A DNA stretch of 64,000 bases, from positions 24,959,172 through 25,023,171 of the forward strand of contig JAULJL010000004.1 of the NCBI GenBank assembly GCA_030761205.1. The letters are read 5' to 3'. The notes beneath the pieces are model-generated. The model did no database searches, had not been told where the DNA came from, and was given only the letters and a program-made list of their open reading frames with translations. The stretch comes from Fremontodendron californicum (lineage: Eukaryota > Streptophyta > Magnoliopsida > Malvales > Malvaceae). Of the stretch, positions 22,138 through 32,375 are shown in pieces (the first letter of the stretch is position 1; every line of letters begins with the position of its first letter). The position numbers and the translations under genes were made by a program.

Positions 22138-22648
22138 CCTGAAAAAAAAATGAAAAAAAATGAAAGAGAAATTGGAAGAGAAATTTATATACAATATCAG
22201 TTTTGTGGGTAGCTGATGGAACCGACTTAAATAATCACGGAGTACCGTTATCCGCCATTTAACCGGGGTTAAAAAAAATTATATTTACATCTAGTTATTT
22301 TCAAAACAAGGATCAGAAAGAAAAACAACATAAAAAAAACTCAAAAATAAAATCCTAAATTCTTCCCCCCACACATAATTCTTACATTGTCATTAATGTA
22401 ATGCTATTATCCCCCAATGCAAGAATTATATGTAAGAGAAAAGAACTATTAAACAAAAGAAACTTATGCAGCCTAAATGAACTTAAAAACAGTAAACACA
22501 ATTAACAAAGAAACATAAGAAATAAAAATAAAAACAATAAAAATAATAAAAGAAAAAGAAAGAGAAAGAGAAAGCAAATCTGAATATGGAAGGTTGGCAA
22601 TTTCATTGGGCTGCCTTCCCAATTAACACTTGAGTTAGTGTTTTGAAT
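22138..22648. other. spacer between C4-finger and gag-derived ORFs
   Basis: No gene. Contains another CCCCCCACACATAA motif at about 22365 followed by the imperfect hairpin TTACATTGTCATTAATGTAA (22383-22402), a copy of the structure near 20057, and an AG-rich tract at about 22540-22575. Confidence 0.55.
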
Positions 22649-23608
22649 CTAACCAACACCCTTTCTTGGCTTTTTAGGCTTGTCAGGCTCATACATGAAA
22701 TTTCCCAAATTTATGCGTTTGAGAGGAAGCTTTCTTTGCACAACAGTGGATGCATTCTCCATTACAAGTATTATTCCATCATCCTTGGTGGTGCATATCT
22801 CATCGAGGAATGGTGCATCTTTTGGTACTTGTTGAATGACATCCACAAACAAACTGTTTAAGGTTTCCAGCGTGTCTTGTTCATGTTCATCCTCCTTGAA
22901 CTTTGCGAATCTACTAGGAAAAGATGGAGAAGAAACATTAGTAAAAATTGGAATCTCAAACGTTACCTCAGGTGCCGAAATACTCTTATTTGGATCATTG
23001 GCTTCATTATCCTCAAGAATAGAATCCATCTCTAATTCTGTCTCATCCTCATCTTGTTCATAATTCCTCAAGGTCACAATAGTAGTATTCTCCTTTGGGT
23101 TAATCATTGTTTGGGCAGAGAGTTCTTCAGATCTTTGTGCTACCCATACCACCATACTACTAGCCAATTGGCTCATTTGCTTTTCCAAACTCTTGATGTT
23201 TGCCCTTGTTTCCTGTTGAAATTGCAAAGTATTAGTAACAAGAGAATCGACAAGAACTTCTAAAGAAGTACCTGAGTTTTGAGTCATATGTGGTGGTTGA
23301 AGAAGATCTGGTTCTTGAGACCATGATTGATTGAAGCTAGATGGATGAGTGTAATTGGCATAAGGATCTACTTCTTGGTAATTTTCTGAGTAGCCATAAT
23401 TAGTATGATCCCACCATCCCTCATGGTAAGTGTTTGAGTAATGATCATACTGTTGGTCTTGGAACACTTGATGGCCTTGACATCCTCCCATGGCCAATTG
23501 TTGAACTGGGTAGGTGAGATTGGCTTGTTGATTTTCCATGTTCATGTATGCCACCAACTCTTCAAGTGTTAGATTGCTCAATTCCATCGTTTTTTTTTTT
23601 TTTTTCAA
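22649..23608 (-). CDS. Athila gag-derived ORF (C-terminal gag region)
   Basis: 319 residues; an internal ATG at 23587 (MELSNLTLEELVAYM) avoids the Lys-run encoded by a T-tract and is the likelier start. The segment TQNSGTSLE to NTLQFQQETRANIKSLEKQM and the following SQLASSM and QTMINPKEN (about residues 110-172) match the linker region found after the gag core in Athila polyproteins. The N-terminal 100 residues are rich in Tyr, Asn, Gln and Trp (YDHYSNTYHEGWWDHTNYGY). The gag core and zinc knuckle are not visible, and the protein ends in PDKPKKPRKGVG, just where Athila would continue toward protease. It is a truncated gag with an open frame; a packaging or RNA-binding role is possible but unproven. 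Confidence 0.7.
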   Translation of the reverse strand: MKKKKKTMELSNLTLEELVAYMNMENQQANLTYPVQQLAMGGCQGHQVFQDQQYDHYSNTYHEGWWDHTNYGYSENYQEVDPYANYTHPSSFNQSWSQEPDLLQPPHMTQNSGTSLEVLVDSLVTNTLQFQQETRANIKSLEKQMSQLASSMVVWVAQRSEELSAQTMINPKENTTIVTLRNYEQDEDETELEMDSILEDNEANDPNKSISAPEVTFEIPIFTNVSSPSFPSRFAKFKEDEHEQDTLETLNSLFVDVIQQVPKDAPFLDEICTTKDDGIILVMENASTVVQRKLPLKRINLGNFMYEPDKPKKPRKGVG

Positions 23609-23703
23609 AATTTGATAAGAAAAACTTGTATGTACAAGAAAATAGAACTAATTAGAACTGAAAATAAGAATAAACCAAGTAACAAATAAACTAAAGAAAA
23701 CAA

Positions 23704-23721
23704 TCCCCGGCAACGGCGCCA
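23704..23721 (-). other. primer-binding site of the Athila-like element
   Basis: Minus strand TGGCGCCGTTGCCGGGGA, six bases after the end of the 5' LTR. This site is characteristic of Athila and some other plant gypsy elements, and fixes the element's orientation. Confidence 0.85.
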
Positions 23722-23727
23722 AAAATT

Positions 23728-25797
23728 TGATGCACCCAAAATAGTGTATCTTATTTAACCTTGCACTAAAAAGATCAATTGTAAGTATAATGATTAGCAA
23801 GGGTCGAGTCCTCAGGGATTGGGTTTTAATCTATGAGTTATTAGTTTATAACTTACGTTCAAGAAAACAATAAAAGAAAAGGGGTTTTTGAAGCCAGATT
23901 TAAACTAAAGTAAATAATAAGAATAAGATGCAAGGCGGTATAACCAGCCAATAAAAATATATATACTAAATTAGGCGGTATAACCAGCCAATAAAAATAA
24001 AACAAAGTTAATATACAAATTAGGCGGTATATCCAGCCAATAAAAATAAATATATTTTTAAAAATAAGCAAACTAGAAAAGTAAGAAAACAAGTAAGTAA
24101 GAAGAATCAAATATGAAAAATATGGTTAAGGTTTCATTCTCCACCACTAGACATCATTAAGAATCAATTTCAGATCTATCAATATCAACCAACTATCAAA
24201 GTTAACAACCGTAGATAACAACAAGCTCTGTTATCCCAATCTTTCCTTAGTTTGTCGTTAAATAGAACAAGCTCTCTATTTAATCTCTAACCATTAAACA
24301 ACCTAGAATAAGCTCTCTAAATTCAATTTAATGGCAGCTTTATGATGAGAAAGATAGGTTGGTCTAAGCAACAAACACATAAGCTCGGATTGTTCAACTT
24401 AGGTTATGTTCCACTTTGCAATTATTGAAAACTTGACCATAATCATTAATCACAAATTGCCACTTATGAATAGGAAATCAAGACAATTACACGGATCAAG
24501 ACTCCTAGACTAGCAATAGATAATTATCAAGATCTATCTAGTTGTACACCTAAACAAATCAAGACAACATCATGAACAATTCTTGTAGAAGAACATAAGC
24601 AACTTTGATAGAAAATTAATGATAGATAGAATCTGAAAATCAATTATAAAACATGTCTAGAGCTTTGAAATCACCCTTAACCAAATAGAAGTTTAGCCTA
24701 GCATAGGCATTGTAAACATAAACATAAAATTAAAGAAAATCTAAGAAGAAAATAAAAGAAAGAAAGAAGAAGAGGAAGAATATTAATTATCCAACCTCTT
24801 GCTCTCTCTAAAGAAAAAGAAAACTAGAGAAAAGAAAGAAAACTAGAGAAAAGAAAGAAAACTAGAGAAAAGAAAGAAGAAGAAAACTTAGAGAATTTTA
24901 TTAAAATGGCTAATATCCTACCTATGTACAATATGATCCTCTACAATCATCCAAGGCCCTCTATTTATACACATTTTGGAAGGCTAAATGACAAGAGACA
25001 AGCTTTACAAATTTCAAAGGTAGGTATAATAGGTGGGTGAATTTTTCTAACAATTTTCGTCATATTGTATGACAATTTTGATCAGCCAACTTGATGGTCG
25101 ATTTCGTCAATGTTGGAGGCCTGATCTGATCACATGGTCTTCTAGAAAAAGGTTCCCCTATCAGTTACGGATCCATAGCCGTTGGAATCAGCTTATTTGC
25201 TGATGTGGATAAGCAGATATGGGCAAAATACGAAAACATGTCAGCACAGACGTCATTGCACATCAGCCAACTTGATGGTCGATTTCGTCAATATTAGAGG
25301 CCTGATCTGATCATATGGTCTTCTAGACAAAGGTTCCCGTATCAGTTACGGATCCATAGCCATTGGAATCAGCTCATTTGCTGATGTGGATAAGCAGATA
25401 TGGGCAAAATACGAAAATAGGTCAGCACAGACGTCATTGCACATCAGCCAACTTGATGGTCGATTTCTCTAGGGAAAACGACTCCGTTTCAAGAAGTGTA
25501 AAACATGAAAAAGATAGATATGCCTCTTAGCTTTGCACGGCCACAAATTTCAGCCTTATTGCTTCAGTGAAACTCCAGATATAGCTGATATGGCAAAAGG
25601 TGTCGGAACTGGAACTGAACTGGATTTGCCCTTAATTCTAGTAATCTGAAATCACTCAAAGAAACTTGTGAAAAACACCAAATTACATAAAAATATAAAA
25701 GATCATAAACACAATTAGACTAAACAATAATAACTCGTATTTGACACAAAACAATAATAAAACATAACTAAAAACTATATAATTATACGAGTTATCA
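23728..25797 (-). repeat. 5' LTR of the Athila-like element
   Basis: 2070 bases. It differs from the 3' LTR by an extra 18-bp AGAGAAAAGAAAGAAAACT-type unit near 24845 and a handful of substitutions. Outer boundary TTATCA followed by the duplication GGAAT. Confidence 0.95.
24962..24969 (-). promoter_or_regulatory. TATA box of the Athila-like 5' LTR
   Basis: Minus strand TATAAATA in the context GTGTATAAATAGAGGGCC. It lies between the U3 181-bp duplications and the R/U5 part and would drive the gag, C4-finger and LOG cassette. Confidence 0.65.
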
Positions 25798-25802
25798 GGA
25801 AT

Positions 25803-27770
25803 TCTTCGGAAATACCAAGGTCGAGGAATGGCAGGAGATGGAGCATTCACTACACTTGGAATCAAAGACAGTTTAACAACAGACACTTATTTAGCTGCCT
25901 TCATTTCTTGTTGGATTTGTATTTTCGTTTTTCCAAGTAAAGATTCAGAATTTGTTCGGCCAGAGACATTTAAGATAGCCAGCCTGATGGCGATTGGGAG
26001 AACTGTTAATCTCGCGGTTCCAGTGTTAGCCAATATTTACCATGGACTAAACCAAATTACACTTTCTGCTCAAGCGGGCTCTTCAGATGCGTGTTTTCCA
26101 ATTCACTATATTTATGGGTGGCTAAGTTATTACTTCCGGACTCACTTTCAAAATCCAGATGATGTATATGGGCCTTTGATGAGCAAGTTTTCGGGAGAAG
26201 GTGGAGCCAAATACTTTGAGGATTATGACGCCCGCAAGTTAATTCATAGTGGCATAGTGTGGAATGCTAACTTATATCCCAGAAATAGGGATGAAGTGAT
26301 TGTTGATGATGACACTCTTAGTAAGATCAATCATGGCTACCTTGTTAATGTTCGTTCGAGCTATTTGCCTGCCCGATGTAACCAAGCCATGATTGTAGAA
26401 CCTTACAGTCTTCATCGATTTGGGAGACAATTTGGGTTTTGTCAGGATATTCCCGGAGCTCTTAAGGAAGACATTCGTTCTGGATCTGTGGATGATTTAT
26501 GTAGGTTTTGGAGAATTTGCACTCGTTCTCATACAAAGTCCAGATTGATCTCTCCATCTCATTCTCTAAATCCTAATGATCATGCAACCGCAAGATACAT
26601 AGAATGGTGGTCGAAAGTTCATGAGCCATATCTTGAGCATTCTATTGATGTTTTGATTTCAAGTATCCGTACATCACCGTCAAAGAGAAGAAACCTCCAA
26701 AGGATGTTAAGAAAAAGTCTTTAGAGATTTCGCAAGACAAATCCAATAAAGCCAAAGTCTCGTCCACCATAGATTTAACAGAGGAGCATGTGAAGATTTC
26801 ACAAGAAGTTCCTCGATCAGTGTCATTAGTTGATGAAGGACAAATGGTTTTACCGAAAGTCATCGAAGGGAAGCATAATGCGATCGTTGAAGATTCAATT
26901 GATGAGAGTGATCATGAAAGACATTGGAAGCGAACCAGGCCAAGGAAATCCTTTCAAGGTGATATATCCCCCGCCAAAAGTGAAGCTTCAGTTTCTAGTT
27001 CGCATGAGTTCAACAAACTTGCAGCTAAGATCAGGAATAATGTTTCAAGTACCGTTCCCAATCAAGAAGATGCTTGCCCTAATGTGATTGTTAATAATAC
27101 TTCTCCTATAGTGAAGACTCCCACAGGCCCTCATGTTGAAGCTAGTCATCTCGCCCTTCCAGAATTTTCTAAGTTTAGTGCTGAAAAAGTGATATCCGAT
27201 AGCCAGTTGAAGCTTGCAACTATTTTGTGGGAAAGCATTCAACCAAGGATTATTCGCGCTTCTTTTGATCGGGTTTCTTCACTTAGTGGTGATGTTCACA
27301 AGATCTTTGATGCAATAGAAGCAATCAAGTCCGTTGATTCATCCTTATTGAAAGGCATGGTGGAAGACTACTTTACACAAGTCCAGAAATTTAATGATCT
27401 TGAATCTTCCATTTCTTCATCCAAGGATAGAATTGGAAGACTTCAAGCACTTGAAATTCGACTTAAAGACTCAATGTTACTTGAACATAAGACTGTTGAG
27501 AACCTTAACACCCTGCAGTCGAACTTGGCAGATATAGAGCAAGAGTTCATTACTTTGCAACGCAAAAAACATAGACTTGAATCTTCGCTCCAAGAAACTG
27601 AAGATGAACTGAAAAGAAGAAGAATCTACACCTCCAAGATTCGTGAAGAGATGAATTCTGTTGAGTCTATTACTACCCTTACTGAGGATGAGGCCAAAAA
27701 CTTAGATTTGTTGCGAAATATGTTGGAAGCCTCTCGAGACGACTTGAAGAATTTCAAATGGAAGCCCTGA
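25803..27770 (+). pseudogene. PMD protein, 3' part with C-terminal coiled coil
   Basis: Continuation of the gene cut at 16463: after removal of the element and one copy of GGAAT the frame runs on through GRGMAGDGAFTTLGIKDS. The PMD continues with 'TYLAAFISCWICIFVFPSKD' (the TYxAAFLxxWLCxFVFP block), FGFCQDIPG, and WWSKVHEPYLE. The first frame stops at 26724. From about 26650 another frame is open without interruption to 27770, so a single-base indel, perhaps in the TTTT run at 26651-26654, has shifted the frame. The C-terminal 320 residues are hydrophilic, with a Lys/Arg-rich nuclear-signal-like stretch (RHWKRTRPRKSF) and a heptad-rich coiled coil (QSNLADIEQEFITLQRKKHR). The gene lies antisense to the Tat element, ending 548 bases from the pol stop. 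Confidence 0.85.
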
Positions 27771-28317
27771 CTCCCTTTTGATGTAACTTTTTTTTTTTTT
27801 GAAATTTATATTAGTTCTTAGGCTTGCTAGTTTTTTTTTTTTTATTGTAAGTTCTTTTCAAGTTTGAAATGAAGTTAAATTTCTTTTTCTCCATATATCA
27901 TCTTTCTTTTGCACTTTCTGAAGCATTTTTGCATCATGTATGGACTACAAATTAAATTCCCAAAGATCTTTAATTTGCAAAAGATTTGTTTTACTTGAAA
28001 AATAATTTGAATCATGAAATTTGAATGGAGAATTATCATGATACTTCAAGTGAACAAAAGATAATATTTGAATCAAACAAATTTTTTTTTGGACTGAACT
28101 TGGCAACGAAACCAAGCTGCCTACGTACCCTCGAATTTGAAGGATCAAGTCATAACGTAGTTCATCAATTTTTTTGTGCCCTAACTTTTGCCTAAGTTGT
28201 CCTAGAAAGGATTTTCAACATAGCGGGCTTTTTTTTTTTTTTTTTGGGTGCAGTTTAAGCTCGTGCTTAGGAGCAACATACAACAGTTTAAGCTCTTGCT
28301 TAGGAGCAATATCTTCT
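27771..28317. other. non-coding segment between PMD and pol
   Basis: T-rich 3' region of the PMD gene, then the box GCTGCCTACGTACCCTCGAA and ATCAAGTCATAACGTAGTTC at about 28108-28165. I remember very similar GCTGCCTACGTA/CATAACGTAGTTC boxes from many plant gypsy-element tails. A 27-base direct repeat, CAGTTTAAGCTCGTGCTTAG and CAGTTTAAGCTCTTGCTTAG, lies at 28252-28308, just after the pol stop on the minus strand. Confidence 0.6.
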
Positions 28318-30729
28318 TTAAGCATAGTAACGCTTCAAAAACTTTCCATTGATCGGTCCAACTTTGACACCATCTTGATCAACGATCTTATAGGCACCAT
28401 TGGTATAAACTTCTCGAACAACGTATGGTCCATCCCATTTTGAAAGGAACTTGTTGCCAATACGATGTGAAGTATTTATGGGTCTTCTTACAGCAAGGAC
28501 TAAATCTCCAACTTGGAAAGATCGCTGCTTGACTTTCTTATTAAAAGCTTTGGATAGTCGAGCTTGATAGCACTCCAAGCGTTGTTGGGCTTCCAACCTT
28601 TTCTCATCCAGCGCTTCTAATTCTTCCAAACGTAAGCGTACATTGTCTTCACTAGAAAGATCTTCCTGGATTGCAATCCTTAATGACGAAATTTGTCGCT
28701 CAAGTGGTAGAACAGCTTCCACACCATAAACAAGTGCATATGGAGTGGCTTGAGTTGGTGTGCGATATGTAGTTCGATAAGCCTACAGAGCTTCTCCTAT
28801 CCTTTCATGCCAATCTTTCTTTGAACGGTTAACAACTTTCTTGAGAAGATTGCACAAAGTCTTGTTAAAAGTTTCTGCTAATCCGTTTGCTGGAGCATGG
28901 TACATTGAAGACTTGTACTGCTTGAAGTCAAACTGTGCACATAATTTGCTCATGTCAAACTGCTTCCCATTATCAGTTATGATGTGACGAGGTATACCAT
29001 ACCGATAAATGATGTTTGTCCTGATAAAAATTGCAACAGTTTTTTTTTTTACTTCCCTGTAAGGTGCCACTTCTGCCCACTTTGAAAAGTAATCTGTAGA
29101 GGCAAGTATGTACATATGCCCTAGTGAACTCTTAGGTAATGGTCCTACCAAATCAAGTCCCCAAGCATCGAACGGCCAAGATGTGACTGTCGGATGTAAT
29201 GGTTCAGGAGGTTGATGGATGAAGTTTGCATGAAACTGACAAGCTTGACATTTCTTGGAGTAGTCCATGCTATCCTTTACCATTGTTGGCCAATAGTATC
29301 CCATTCTTTTAATTTGAAAGTGCAATTTAGCTCCAGACTGATGTGCACCACAAATTCCTGAGTGAGCTTCTTGTAAGGTTTTGGATACTTCATCTTCTCC
29401 TAAACATCGAAGGAAGACACCATCAAAAGAGCGGCGATAGAGCGTACCCTTGAAGTAAATGAATCGAGGAGCTCGACGTTTCACTTCTGTTTTATGCCTT
29501 GGATCATTGGGTAGCCTCCCATGCTCTAAATAATCAATCAATGGTTGTCTCCAATCTTCTTTTTCAACTTCGTAAACTGAAACAACATTGGATTCCGTAT
29601 TATTATCTTTAAAATCAACTGGAGGCAAAATCCATCGTTTGCAAAGAGGGACTTTTACTTCTACACTTGGCATGGCAAGAGCTGATGCTAGATTAGCTAG
29701 AGAATCTGCTTGCTTGTTCTCTCTTCTTGGTACATGTTCCAAGCTTACATTGTCAAACCATTCCAAAATCTTCTTTGCATAGTTGACGTATGGCAAGAGG
29801 TCGGGCTTCTTAACTTCATAAAGTGAAAGAAGTTGGTTGATGACCAATTTGGAATCCCCAAACACTTTAAGTTGAGTGATCTTCATATCCACTGCCATTT
29901 CCAATCCAATAATCAGAGCTTGGTATTCTGCTACATTGTTGGAACAGTTTTCAATGAGAGTAAATGTATAAGGCAATACATCTCCTTCTGAAGTGACAAA
30001 GACAACACCTGCTCCAGCTCCATCTTGACGGGCAGCCCCATCGAAGAATAGTTTCCATGGCCTGGGAATTTCGATGAAAAGAACATCTTCATCTGGGAGA
30101 TCTTTAGAGAATTCCCAATCATCTGGAATCGGATGGTTTGCAAGGAAATCGGCAAGTGCTTGCCCTTTAACGGCCTTTTGTGGAATATAACTAATATCGA
30201 ACTCTTGTAGCAAAAGAGCCCATTTTGCCAATCTTCCACTGAGCACAGACTTGGACATGAGATATTTGAGGGGATCTGCTCGCGAAATCAATCGAACAGA
30301 ATGAGCTTGCAAATAATGTCTCAGCTTTTTAACTGCAAACATCAATGACAAGCAAGTCTTTTCAATGGGAGAATAATTTAATTCAGCACCATTAAGAGTT
30401 CTACTAAGATAGTAGAGTGCGGTTTCTTTTCCTTCATCATTCTCTTGTGCCAATAATGCTCCTAAGGAACGTTCTTGTGCAGCAATATAAAGGATTAACG
30501 GCTGTCCTGGTATAGGTGCCTTCAGAATAGGTGGTTGTAACAAAAAGGTTTTAATGCTCTTAAAAGCATTACTGCAGGCTTCATCCCAGACAAAAGGGAC
30601 ATCCTTCTTCATTAGCCGGCTAAATGGTTGACATCGACCAGCCAAGTTTGAGATAAAACGTCGGATATATGCCAATCTTCCTTGGAGACTTTTAAGTTCA
30701 TGCAGATTGCGCGGTTCAGGCATTTTCAT
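28318..30729 (-). pseudogene. pol: Tat pol: RNase H, second (archaeal-type) RNase H, integrase
   Basis: Residues counted from 30729. RNase H 1: about 40-200, ending QALADFLANHP. Second RNase H: KLFFDGAARQDGAGAGVVF with acidic residues D230, E268 (NNVAEYQAL), D292 (GDSKLVINQ) and D342 (QADSLANLA); this duplicated domain marks the Tat lineage. Integrase: H456/H463 with C494-x2-C497, then DDE residues D526 (GLDLVGP), D586 (ITDNG) and E619 (PANGLAE). At 28783-28785 TAG replaces what is usually a Trp codon before AYRTTYRTPT; the same frame then stays open to 28318 through the C-terminal GDLVLAVRR and KWDGPYVV blocks. At the N-terminus it is one frame off the RT ORF (single-base shift near 30740). 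Otherwise all catalytic residues are present. Confidence 0.93.
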
Positions 30730-30737
30730 GATTGCAT

Positions 30738-32375
30738 CTATTTTTGATGATCGATCTCAATCCCACGATGTCGTACGATGAACCCCAAAAACTTGCCCGA
30801 GGATACTCCAAACGCACACTTGAGCGGATTCATCTTCAATTGGTATCTACGCAATCTGTCAAACACTTGGCGAAGATCAGCAAGATGATCGGATTTTTCT
30901 TTTGACTTTACTACCAAGTCATCAACATAACATTCGACATTTTTGTGAAGCATATCATCAAAGATCTTTTGCATTGCTCTTTGATAAGTAGCGCCTGCAT
31001 TCTTTAATCCAAACGGCATAACTTTGTAACAGTATATTCCTTTTGGAGTTCGAAATGCAGTAAGTTCTTCATCTCTTGGAGCCATGCGAATTTGATTATA
31101 GCCAGACGATCCATCCATAAATGACAAAGCTTCATGGCCAGTTGTAGCATCAACCATTATTTCTGTTATAGGGAGAGGAAAGTCGTCTTTTGGACAAGCA
31201 TTGTTCAAATCTCGAAAATCTACACAAACTCGAAGTTGACCATTTTTCTTTCTCACTGGAACAATGTTTGAGATCCAAGTGGGATACTTGACTTCTCTAA
31301 TAAAGCCAGCTTTGATGAGCTTATTGACCTCAGCTTCAATTTGGGGGATCAAGTCAGGATGGAAACGTCGTTGAGCTTGTTTGATAGGTCGGACACTTTT
31401 CTTGACAGCCAGATGATGCATAGCTACTTTTGGATCAAGTCCTGGCATTTCTTTGTAAGTCCAAGCAAAGATATCTCGATACTCTATCAAAAGATCAAGA
31501 TAGGCTTTTTCTTCTTCTGGTGGTAAGCAAGCATTAATGAAGACCGGTCGTGGATCTTCACTAGTACTGATGTTAACCTCTTTTAGCTCATCAATAGTAG
31601 CTTGATTTCCTTCTTCAAAAGATGAAGGGGCTTCTTGGGCTTCTTCCTCTTGAGATTTTTCACCAGTTTCCTTTACAGATACATGGTTAGAAGTAAAGAT
31701 TTCTGTTTCTTCAAGTTCCTCTTCCTCTGAGGATGAGACTGATTTGGTTATAACCACTGTGTGCTTTCTAGCCTTTAAAACTTCACCAGTAGTTACCTTC
31801 CATTCGCTTTGCCTTTTCATTCGAGAAGGAATTTTGCTGTGAAAATCCCTTGATTCCTTTAAAGTGGAAGATTTTCTTTTTCGACCACAGTTAACTTCTT
31901 TAGAGTACAGACTTCCAAGCCTTGACTGAATGGAAATTGGTTTACTTACATAAACTTCACTGCATTTTTCTCCCATTCGTTCAAAGACTGACCTTCGTGA
32001 TGATTGAATGCTCAAACGATCAAACACCGAACATCGTGTTGAGCGTGCCCCCAAGCGATCAAACACTGAAAGTCCTGGTGGCTTCACTGCATCTTCTTGC
32101 TCCTCGGGAACTTCCTCCACATTTATGTACCTTGAAGTTTGTTTATGAATCTTCAATTTTAATGGAGAATATCCAAGCCCCTCTCTAGAAGTTCCGATGT
32201 GATCCATCTTCTTTTGCCAGACCTGTCGGATCTTGAATGAACTTTGCGGCTTTTCTTTGCTAGGCTCTTTTGTCTCGTGAGCCAATTTTGCAACATCCTC
32301 TTGTTTATATCCAGCTTTGACAAGCAATCTATAAGCATTAGGATCAAAATCTTTAGCTCGATGAGTAGGAAGATC
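30738..32375 (-). pseudogene. pol: Tat pol: reverse transcriptase
   Basis: In frame with the upstream gag-protease ORF and separated from it only by TAG at 32376-32378. The N-terminal part is a spacer with three SVFDRL-type repeats (SVFDRLGARSTRC, SVFDRLSIQ, SVFERMG), a Tat hallmark, and acidic Ser/Glu-rich stretches. The RT domain has FAWTYKEMPGLD, RFHPDLIPQIEAEVNKL, 'FRDLNNACPKDDFPLP', the MPFGLKNAGATYQRAM block and the catalytic YVDD (467-470 of the 529-residue ORF starting at 32327). It ends in a stop after GIEIDHQK, where a one-base shift would restore the frame to the RNase H part. RT converts element RNA to DNA in the gag particle. Confidence 0.93.

Larger units (their letters stand above)
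16464..25797 (-). mobile_element. 9.3-kb non-autonomous Athila-like retrotransposon carrying LOG and a C4-finger ORF
   Basis: LTRs at 23728-25797 (5') and 16464-18515 (3'), each starting TGATAACTCG and ending GGGTGCATCA on the minus strand, flanked by GGAAT at 16459-16463 and 25798-25802. The primer-binding site TGGCGCCGTTGCCGGGGA follows the 5' LTR, as in Athila elements; GTGTGGGGG precedes the 3' LTR. The 5.2-kb interior has no protease, RT, RNase H or integrase. It has, in sense order, a gag-derived ORF (22649-23608), an ORF with a basic motif plus four cysteines (21601-22137) and a complete LOG ORF (20605-21252). The LTRs differ at roughly seven bases and one 18-bp indel by eye: a recent insertion that needed enzymes in trans. 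Confidence 0.93.
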
